From NCBI GenBank assembly GCA_017514645.1, contig JAFWJP010000022.1, positions 1-6,069 on the forward strand: 6,069 nucleotides of DNA, written 5' to 3'. The notes beneath the pieces were generated by a model, which saw nothing but the letters and a program-made list of their open reading frames with translations, searched no databases and was not told the origin of the DNA. The position numbers and the translations under genes are program-made. This DNA is from Solobacterium sp. Its GTDB lineage: Bacteria > Bacillota_I > Bacilli_A > Erysipelotrichales > Erysipelotrichaceae. Positions 1 to 4,783 of this stretch are shown here, in pieces; position 1 is the first letter of the stretch; each line of letters begins with the position of its first letter.

Positions 1-1315
1 CGATCGGATGTCCGTAGACGAATGTCGGCTGGATGCACTTGGTCTCGCAGAATTCTTCGAAGAACAGGCTGATGATATGTCCGATGGAACGCTGGTGGTC
101 TTCGACCGTGATTCCGTGTTCCTCAGCGATCTTTACAGCTTCTTCAACGGTCATGGGTGTGCGGAAATCCACACCGGTGACTTCCTTGACGGCATCTGTC
201 ATGTCCCATCTCTTGAATGGTGCCTTGAGGGAGATCTTCTGTCCCATGAAGGTGAAGTCCGTGGTACCGAAGACTTCCTTGGCGACGGTTTCGAAGAGTT
301 CTTCGTTGAACTCCATCATGCCTTCCAGATCGGAATAGGCCTTGTAGGCTTCCATCGTGGTGAATTCCGGGTTGTGCTTCAGGTCCATGCCTTCGTTGCG
401 GAAGATACGGCCGATCTCATAGACACCTTCCAGTCCGCCGACAATCAGACGCTTGAGTGCGAGTTCTGTCGCGATGCGCAGGTAGAAATCCTTGTCCAGG
501 GCATTGTGGTGTGTGATGAACGGCTTGGCACTGGCACCGGTGAGCAGAGGCTGCAGGATCGGTGTTTCGACTTCGATATAGCCGTGGCTGTCCATATAGC
601 GCTGGATGGAGCGGATGATGCGCGGACGGAGGACTGCCAGTTCCCTGGAGCGGTCATTCATGATCAGGTCAACATATCTTCTGCGGAAGCGTTCTTCCTT
701 GTCCTGCAGACCGTGGAACTTCTCCGGGAGCGGACGAAGTGCCTTGGACAGATGGGTATACGCTGTCGCTTCCACGGACAGTTCCCCTGCCTGGGTCTTG
801 ATGACCTTTCCTTCGATTCCGACGATATCTCCGAGATCGCTGGACTTGAAGAGTTCATAGATCTCGTCACCGACGATCTGGCGGTTGATGACCGCCTGGA
901 TCTGTCCGTCAATGTCCTGAACATGGATGAAGCCGAGCTTTCCGAGTCTTCTCTTGGTCATGATACGTCCGGCAATGGAGACCCGGATATCATTCTCCGC
1001 AAGTTCTTCCATACTCCAGCCTCCATAGGAAGCTCTGACCTGCCCGGAACGATGTGTACGATGATAGGCCTGTCCGAAGGGATCGATGCCCTTGGCGCGC
1101 AGGTCGTTCATCTTCCCGCGGCGTACGGCTTCCTGATCGTTCAGCAGCTGTTCATCGACGGCATTGATGATTTCGTCCTTCTTCTGCTTCAGTGCCTTTT
1201 TCTTCTCTGTCGCTTCCTGCTGCTTCGCGGCCAGTTCCGGATGTGCTTCCAGGAACGCTCTCCGGCGTTCTTCCTTGATCCGCTGCTTTTCTTCCTTGGT
1301 CATTTCGTCTGCCAT
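1..1315 (-). CDS. lysS: Lysyl-tRNA synthetase, class II (C-terminus beyond the window)
   Basis: This cytoplasmic enzyme charges tRNA-Lys with lysine using ATP. The window shows 438 residues. Residues 1-53 are an extra, highly charged segment. The core begins near LLNDQEAVRRGKM (57-69), followed by the OB-fold anticodon-binding domain (about 111-195; SIAGRIMTKRRLGKLGFIHV starts it). The class II catalytic domain shows motif 1 around IEVETPIL (247-254) and motif 2 as GRIFRNEGMDLKHNPEFT (302-319). The visible part ends at QPTFVYGHPI, so the final ~110 residues, including motif 3, lie off the left edge. The start is ATG at 1315, behind an AGGAGG site with a 7-nt spacer. Internal ATG codons lack such a site, and the one at residue 69 would cut into conserved core. 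Family and function are seen directly in the sequence. Regulation is by the T-box just upstream. It is not class I LysRS. Confidence 0.96.
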   Translation of the reverse strand, partial: MADEMTKEEKQRIKEERRRAFLEAHPELAAKQQEATEKKKALKQKKDEIINAVDEQLLNDQEAVRRGKMNDLRAKGIDPFGQAYHRTHRSGQVRASYGGWSMEELAENDIRVSIAGRIMTKRRLGKLGFIHVQDIDGQIQAVINRQIVGDEIYELFKSSDLGDIVGIEGKVIKTQAGELSVEATAYTHLSKALRPLPEKFHGLQDKEERFRRRYVDLIMNDRSRELAVLRPRIIRSIQRYMDSHGYIEVETPILQPLLTGASAKPFITHHNALDKDFYLRIATELALKRLIVGGLEGVYEIGRIFRNEGMDLKHNPEFTTMEAYKAYSDLEGMMEFNEELFETVAKEVFGTTDFTFMGQKISLKAPFKRWDMTDAVKEVTGVDFRTPMTVEEAVKIAEEHGITVEDHQRSIGHIISLFFEEFCETKCIQPTFVYGHPI

Positions 1316-1322
1316 TGTTCTT

Positions 1323-1328
1323 CCTCCT
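1323..1328 (-). promoter_or_regulatory. Ribosome binding site of lysS
   Basis: AGGAGG on the minus strand lies 7 nt before the ATG at 1315. It fixes the start of lysS at the long form, so the basic N-terminal extension is expected to be translated. The site sits just after the T-box terminator U-tract, so it appears only in read-through transcripts. Confidence 0.85.
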
Positions 1329-1329
1329 C

Positions 1330-1363
1330 AAATAAAAGCTCTCTTCCTGAGGGACAAGAGCTT
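1330..1363 (-). terminator. T-box-controlled intrinsic terminator before lysS
   Basis: The arm AAGCTCT (1363-1357) pairs with AGAGCTT (1342-1336), with a bulged upper stem (TCC with GGA) and then TTATTT (1335-1330). The ascending arm contains the CCCT and TGT that the antiterminator needs, so the two folds exclude each other. Without uncharged tRNA-Lys, transcription should stop here, just before the lysS ribosome binding site. Confidence 0.88.
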
Positions 1364-1537
1364 GTTCGTGGTACCACCCTGATTCACGGTATGCGTTCAT
1401 ACCGCCTCATTTCTTCCGTTAACGCTGGATACGGTCTTCTCCGAAGTCTTTGTCAAACCGCTGCCCTTTCATATCCTTTCACCGGCCGGATACTCTCTCT
1501 CAAAGTTTCACGGTTTCTCTCTTCATCACTGTTGACG
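1330..1537 (-). promoter_or_regulatory. T-box riboswitch leader, lysine-specific, controlling lysS
   Basis: The leader senses uncharged tRNA-Lys and allows transcription into lysS. The T-box sequence AGGGTGGTACCACG is at 1380-1367. Stem I can be drawn with GAAG (1524-1521) against CTTC (1446-1443) and AAACCG (1516-1511) against CGGTTT (1460-1455). Its apical helix is TATCC (1492-1488) with GGATA (1476-1472), closing a GGCCGGTGAAA loop followed by an ATGA bulge, as in known T-boxes. The 3' side of the internal loop reads GACAAAGA (1454-1447). Either register, AAA (1451-1449) or AAG (1450-1448), is a lysine codon. Stem III is CGGTATG-AACG-CATACCG (1404-1387). The antiterminator forms from AGGG (1380-1377) with CCCT (1353-1350) and ACG (1369-1367) with TGT (1356-1354), leaving UGGUACC as the tRNA-binding bulge. 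UGGU matches ACCA, so a discriminator A is expected. The helices were drawn by eye, not computed. Confidence 0.94.
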
Positions 1538-1542
1538 CTGAC

Positions 1543-1569
1543 ATTGTAACACGAAAACCGGGAAAACAA
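1543..1569 (-). promoter_or_regulatory. Extended -10 promoter of the lysS T-box transcript
   Basis: The minus strand reads TGTTACAAT, an extended -10 (TGn plus TACAAT at 1548-1543). The best -35 candidate, TTGTTT (1569-1564), is weak and only 15 nt away, so the TG extension probably does much of the work. Initiation is expected near 1536, just before Stem I, giving an untranslated leader of about 220 nt. The promoter lies in the 29 nt between the lysS leader and the stop codon of the preceding gene. Confidence 0.65.
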
Positions 1570-1586
1570 TGCAGAATTCACTCTGC
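1561..1586 (-). terminator. Weak candidate terminator after the YkoF-like gene
   Basis: GCAGAG-TGAA-TTCTGC (1586-1571) can form a 5-6 bp hairpin that overlaps the stop codon of the YkoF-like gene, followed by ATTGTTTTCC. The stem is short and the T-tract interrupted, so termination is probably incomplete and some read-through into the lysS leader is possible. It shares bases with the -35 region of the lysS promoter. Confidence 0.4.
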
Positions 1587-2126
1587 TGTCGGACTGTTGA
1601 CGGAAACGGTAAGTTCAAAGGCGAAACGGTCCAGAGCGCGCTCTGCGTAGGCACAGATCTCTTCTGTGGTGCGGAAGACATCCTGGATGTCACCGGACAG
1701 GACGGTGCAGTAGTAGTCATCCTTGACGAATACGCCGTGTTTCACTGCACAGTCGCGGGCAAACCGGGTGGCTTCCGCCGGATCTGCCTTCATCGTATAC
1801 AGAGCCATTTTGGCATTACAGGGAAAATGGATATCCCTTGCGGCGATGTTGGGCAGTCCGGCTTCTCCGGTTCTGCAGGCGCCGTCATCCGTGCTGAAGG
1901 TGGCTTCCATCGTCATGTGCACACCTTCGGTAAATGCATGGGTGAAGCAGCCTTCCACGGCGTCCAGGACCTGTTCGCGGTCACCGCGGTACAGGGTGGA
2001 CAGTCTGCCGGTGGATGCTTCGATGCGGCTGGTATCCGTCTTTGCCAGGGATCCGAGAATGATGTCGATGAAACGATCGCTCATGATGGACAGTGCAAAT
2101 CTGCACCCGAATGTTTTTTCACTCAT
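1578..2126 (-). CDS. YkoF-family thiamine/HMP-binding protein
   Basis: This 182-aa protein resembles Bacillus subtilis YkoF, a soluble dimeric protein with two ACT-like (ferredoxin-fold) repeats that bind thiamine or its hydroxymethylpyrimidine moiety. The resemblance is recalled, not searched: FALSIMSDRFIDII near the start, TDTSRIEASTGRLSTLYRG (30-48), and VSVNSPT at the end parallel the YkoF pattern. The duplication is visible: repeat 1 spans about 7-79 and repeat 2 about 102-178, with STLYRGDREQVLDA matching TVLSGDIQDVFRT in position. I start at ATG 2126, which has GGAGG 7 nt upstream and begins with MSEKTFGCRF. A longer in-frame start at 2165 would extend far into the upstream gene and lacks a good site. 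The start overlaps the upstream stop as ATGAGTGA. B. subtilis ykoF sits with the ykoEDC transporter; no transporter or TPP riboswitch is seen here, so the ligand is uncertain. Confidence 0.85.
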   Translation of the reverse strand: MSEKTFGCRFALSIMSDRFIDIILGSLAKTDTSRIEASTGRLSTLYRGDREQVLDAVEGCFTHAFTEGVHMTMEATFSTDDGACRTGEAGLPNIAARDIHFPCNAKMALYTMKADPAEATRFARDCAVKHGVFVKDDYYCTVLSGDIQDVFRTTEEICAYAERALDRFAFELTVSVNSPTAE

Positions 2127-3792
2127 TGTTCTGCCTCCGCTTTTTCCTTGCCCGTACACCGTCACATTCCAGGTACAGGTATGTTTTGTCCTTCTGCAGT
2201 GTTACGGTATGTCCGGTGTTGCGTCCGAAGCCTTTGACGACTGCTTCGTGATCATTCAGTACATGCAGGTAGTAGTTCAGGTCTTCACCGATGATCTTCA
2301 CCGTAACGATCAGTTCACCGTCTTTCAGTTTCAGATCCATGCCGTCATAGCCGTCCAGTACGGGTTCTTCCGCCGGTGCGTAGGTTCCTGCTGCCTCCAG
2401 CCAGGCCGCATTGATGCACGGTTCGGTATAGCGTATCCCGACCACGGTCTTTGTGCCGTTGTTGTCTGCGATCAGGACGTCCTTGCCGAAGTAGGCTGTC
2501 TGCTTCAGCAGGTTCGTGCGCAGTGCTTTCAATGACGGCGGGAACGGTCCGGATACCTTCAGCCATCCGCCTTCCGTGACACGGACCGGCAGACAGGCGT
2601 TTCCGGCGCGTACAGCGAGCTTTGCGTCATCGCTGATGGTGAAGGACAGCGGTCCGTACGCGGTGTCATAGCGTCCGGTATACGCGGTAATATCCGCCTT
2701 TACGGGTTTCACTGCACCGGTCTCCTTCTTCGGGAAACCTGCCTGGCGCAGATACTCGTTGAGCAGGGCTTTTTCCAGTTTCCCGATCACCGGCGGGGCG
2801 TCTTCGTAGTTCGAAAAGATGATGATCCCGAGTTTCTCTTCCGGCAGGAAATCAAACAATGAATGATGATAGACGGTATTTCCTCCGTGACCCATGAACG
2901 GTCCGGTCACATAGTCTGTATGCAGTTTGTGGTGGAACAGGCCGTGTCCGATGACTGCCAGTTCCTTGTCCAGGGGATCCTTGACCGGGAGTTCCTTCAT
3001 CCAGCGGATCGTTTTCTTCCGGTACAGTTTCTTCTTTCCGCAGGTTCCTTCGTTCAGGATCAGCTGACCGATCTTCAGCAGAGCATGAATGCTGGTATAG
3101 GTGCAGGGACCGGCCGGCAGCAGATTGCCGAGCGGATCATAGGTCCGGTGCTTCTTTGCGTCATAGCTCTTTGCGGTATGTTCCTGCACTGTTTCCGGAA
3201 GATGCTTTTCCGGCATGAAGTATACATTCATGTCCAGCGGATCAAACAGGTATTTCTGCAGGAAAGCGGTATAGGGCATGCCGCTGGCCCGTTCGATCAC
3301 AATACCCAGCAGGGTATAGCCCAGGTTGGAATAGGAGAACATTTCCCCGGGAAATGATGTCCGGTATGTCTGTTTCAGTCCTTCGATGATGGGCGTGTAT
3401 TCCGTTCCCTCTCCGATCATGTACCGGTACAGGTCACAGACAAGTCCGGATCTGTGCATGAGGAAATCCTCGATGGTCATCTCCGGATCACCGGTCCGGC
3501 TCTTCAGGGAGAGTTCCGGAATGTACTGCCGGATGTCTGCATGCAGGTCCAGCTTTCCGTCTTCCGCCAGGCGCAGAAGGCCCAGCGTTGTCAGGATCTT
3601 TGTATTGGATGCGATCATGTACAGGGTGTTTCCGTCCGGGCGGATCTTCTGTTCCCGGTCGGCCAGGCCGTCATAGTGCTCGTAGAGGATCTTTTCTTCG
3701 TCAAAGATCACGGCACTGATGGAAGCTTTGTTGTGCTTTTTCACGGTTGAGGCGAATACATCGTCGAGCAGATGCGGATCAGGTACCAGCAT
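2119..3792 (-). CDS. Serine beta-lactamase-fold hydrolase (class C / S12 family)
   Basis: This 557-aa protein has the penicillin-binding, beta-lactamase-like serine hydrolase fold. Its motifs are SNTK (62-65, nucleophile Ser62 and Lys65), YSN (154-156, Tyr154) and GHGG (301-304, the HxG equivalent of KTG). The catalytic domain covers about residues 8-350. The C-terminal ~190 residues look like beta-rich domains of the kind appended to S12 proteins. One starts at YTGRYDTAYGPLSFTI (371-386) and a possible second copy starts near AGTYAPAEEP, ending in a basic tail. No signal peptide or membrane segment is seen, so the protein should be cytoplasmic, which argues against a classical secreted beta-lactamase. 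An esterase, D-amino-acid amidase or peptidase is more likely, but the substrate cannot be read from sequence. ATG 3792 has AGGAGG upstream with an 8-nt spacer. It heads an operon with the YkoF-like gene. Confidence 0.9.
   Translation of the reverse strand: MLVPDPHLLDDVFASTVKKHNKASISAVIFDEEKILYEHYDGLADREQKIRPDGNTLYMIASNTKILTTLGLLRLAEDGKLDLHADIRQYIPELSLKSRTGDPEMTIEDFLMHRSGLVCDLYRYMIGEGTEYTPIIEGLKQTYRTSFPGEMFSYSNLGYTLLGIVIERASGMPYTAFLQKYLFDPLDMNVYFMPEKHLPETVQEHTAKSYDAKKHRTYDPLGNLLPAGPCTYTSIHALLKIGQLILNEGTCGKKKLYRKKTIRWMKELPVKDPLDKELAVIGHGLFHHKLHTDYVTGPFMGHGGNTVYHHSLFDFLPEEKLGIIIFSNYEDAPPVIGKLEKALLNEYLRQAGFPKKETGAVKPVKADITAYTGRYDTAYGPLSFTISDDAKLAVRAGNACLPVRVTEGGWLKVSGPFPPSLKALRTNLLKQTAYFGKDVLIADNNGTKTVVGIRYTEPCINAAWLEAAGTYAPAEEPVLDGYDGMDLKLKDGELIVTVKIIGEDLNYYLHVLNDHEAVVKGFGRNTGHTVTLQKDKTYLYLECDGVRARKKRRQNNE
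2134..2138 (-). promoter_or_regulatory. Ribosome binding site of the YkoF-like gene, inside the upstream gene
   Basis: GGAGG lies 7 nt before the ATG at 2126, within the last codons of the hydrolase gene. It decides the 182-aa start over the in-frame ATG at 2165 and fits translational coupling with the upstream gene. Confidence 0.75.
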
Positions 3793-3812
3793 ATTGCAGT
3801 CCTCCTGTCAGA

Positions 3813-3821
3813 ATCATAGCA
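3813..3821 (-). promoter_or_regulatory. Candidate extended -10 promoter of the hydrolase/YkoF-like operon
   Basis: The minus strand reads TGCTATGAT (3821-3813), an extended -10 with TATGAT at 3818-3813. The -35 region falls inside the terminator hairpin of the preceding gene and has no good TTGACA match. Initiation near 3806 would leave a leader of only about 14 nt, with the AGGAGG site at its very 5' end. The element is plausible because a new unit must start here if the terminator works, but it rests on the -10 alone. Confidence 0.45.
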
Positions 3822-3823
3822 CA

Positions 3824-3845
3824 GAAAAGACCGGGATCCCGGTCT
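3824..3845 (-). terminator. Intrinsic terminator after the E2-like gene
   Basis: AGACCGGGATCCCGGTCT (3845-3828) is a perfect palindrome that folds into a 7-bp G+C-rich stem with a GATC loop, followed by TTTTC when the last stem base is counted. It begins at the final base of the TGA stop of the E2-like gene, so there is no 3' spacer. Because the stem is symmetric it could also form in plus-strand RNA, but no T-tract follows on that side. Confidence 0.75.
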
Positions 3846-4714
3846 CAGAGTGTACTGTATACGTCGTCATCCAGACGTTCATTGAAGGGATGTTCCAGCA
3901 GTTCCGGATGATTCAGGAAATACTGCAGCATCTTCATGGACTTGGAGAAATAATAACCGTCAGCGATCCGCTCATCCATTGTGATGTTCAGATCCACTGC
4001 ATAGCGGAATACCGTCTGATCGTTCTCGAAGAAGGGCATTCTGCCGGCTTCACCGATGACCACGAACATGGAGGTCGTACCCCAGTTTGTCAGGTGATGA
4101 TAGCCGCTGGGCAGTCCGATGGAGCCCAGATTGGCGAAATTCACCGTGGAATGATAGGGATCGGTTTCCACCAGTGCCGGAATGATCTTCCCCTTCTTCT
4201 CCAGCCAGCAGACAAACTTCAGCACCGGACGGGAGATCCATTTCGGCAGAGCGTTGAACTTATCCATGACCCCGGTGGATTCATCGACGTAGTTCCTGTC
4301 CTTCAGCTTCAATAGCTGACGGTGGATCTCATCATGCAGATCATTGATCGTCCAGTCCGGCCTGCTGTGGATGAAGGCCAGTACTTCCCCGCCGTCATCG
4401 CTGAATTCCTGCTTGACGGTAAACGCAGTGCTGACTTCATTGCGCTGATACATTTTACGGTTGTGGATGAAGATGGAGAGCTTTGAACGAAGCGTAATGG
4501 TCTTCAGCGTCGCCGCGATGATGCACTGAAACAGATTGTACCGGTATTCCGGATTCTCTGCATTCTTCTTTTCCAGATATCTGTTCACTTCTGTCAGATC
4601 GATCCGGAAACTGAAAAATGCCTCATTGTCACACCGGTTTGGATACATGAACGGCATGATGAAATGCATGGAATCGACATCTTTCAGATATTTTGCGTCA
4701 AAACGGTCTCCCAT
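3845..4714 (-). CDS. Stand-alone 2-oxo-acid dehydrogenase E2-like acyltransferase-fold protein, catalytic His replaced
   Basis: This 289-aa protein matches the chloramphenicol-acetyltransferase-like fold of the E2 catalytic domain. Supporting segments are YNLFQCIIAATLKTI (59-73), HSTVNFANLGSIGLPSGYHH (188-207), FVVIGEAGRMP (217-227) and the C-terminal DERIADGYYFSKSM (247-260) followed by NHPELLEHP. In E2 enzymes this last motif is DHRxxDG with a catalytic histidine; here Glu248 takes its place while Asp252-Gly253 remain. No lipoyl or E1/E3-binding domain precedes it, and no E1, E3 or lipoate gene is nearby. It is therefore unlikely to be a normal dehydrogenase component. It may use another residue, bind an acyl-CoA, or act on an unknown acceptor. 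ATG 4714 has a GAGGAAG site just upstream. The next gene upstream is the polysaccharide-export ATPase, but a functional link is not shown. Confidence 0.82.
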   Translation of the reverse strand: MGDRFDAKYLKDVDSMHFIMPFMYPNRCDNEAFFSFRIDLTEVNRYLEKKNAENPEYRYNLFQCIIAATLKTITLRSKLSIFIHNRKMYQRNEVSTAFTVKQEFSDDGGEVLAFIHSRPDWTINDLHDEIHRQLLKLKDRNYVDESTGVMDKFNALPKWISRPVLKFVCWLEKKGKIIPALVETDPYHSTVNFANLGSIGLPSGYHHLTNWGTTSMFVVIGEAGRMPFFENDQTVFRYAVDLNITMDERIADGYYFSKSMKMLQYFLNHPELLEHPFNERLDDDVYSTL

Positions 4715-4743
4715 AGAATCTTCCTCTTTTCACAACGATTTAT

Positions 4744-4769
4744 ATTCTACACGTTACGTGCAGTTCACG
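4744..4769 (-). promoter_or_regulatory. Possible promoter/operator upstream of the E2-like gene
   Basis: The 69-nt gap between the ABC gene and the E2-like gene contains TAGAAT (4749-4744) as a possible -10, with no convincing -35. Touching it are overlapping inverted repeats: CACGT-T-ACGTG (4750-4760) and CGTG-CAGTT-CACG (4757-4769), which share the half-site CGTG. This could be a regulator site. No terminator hairpin is seen after the ABC gene, so the E2-like gene may also be reached by read-through. Confidence 0.25.
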
Positions 4770-4783
4770 CTACTGAAAAACCA

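Noticed and set aside
1111..1113. Internal ATG (residue 69) as the true lysS start, which would remove the basic extension.
   Set aside because: It would delete conserved LysRS core residues just before it and has no ribosome site, while the first ATG has a strong one.
1387..1404. Near-perfect inverted repeat that could be an operator.
   Set aside because: It sits directly before the T-box sequence and is explained as T-box Stem III.
8..1549. A 513-codon plus-strand open frame covering lysS and its leader.
   Set aside because: It is antisense to an unmistakable LysRS and runs through the T-box. Its leucine- and phenylalanine-rich low-complexity part is the complement of the lysine-rich LysRS extension. 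No family is recognisable and there is no plausible ribosome site.
2127..2165. Longer start for the YkoF-like gene at 2165.
   Set aside because: It adds 13 residues unlike the family and lies deep in the upstream gene. The ATG at 2126 has GGAGG at ideal spacing.
1569..2535. Plus-strand open frames opposite the YkoF-like gene and the hydrolase end.
   Set aside because: They oppose genes with clear motifs and good ribosome sites. Their length is explained by codon bias of the minus-strand genes.
3843..3848. CTGAGA on the minus strand, as in TPP riboswitches, upstream of an operon with a thiamine-binding-family protein.
   Set aside because: The rest of the conserved TPP element is absent and the ~50-nt gap is too short. 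The hexamer belongs to the stop codon and terminator of the preceding gene.
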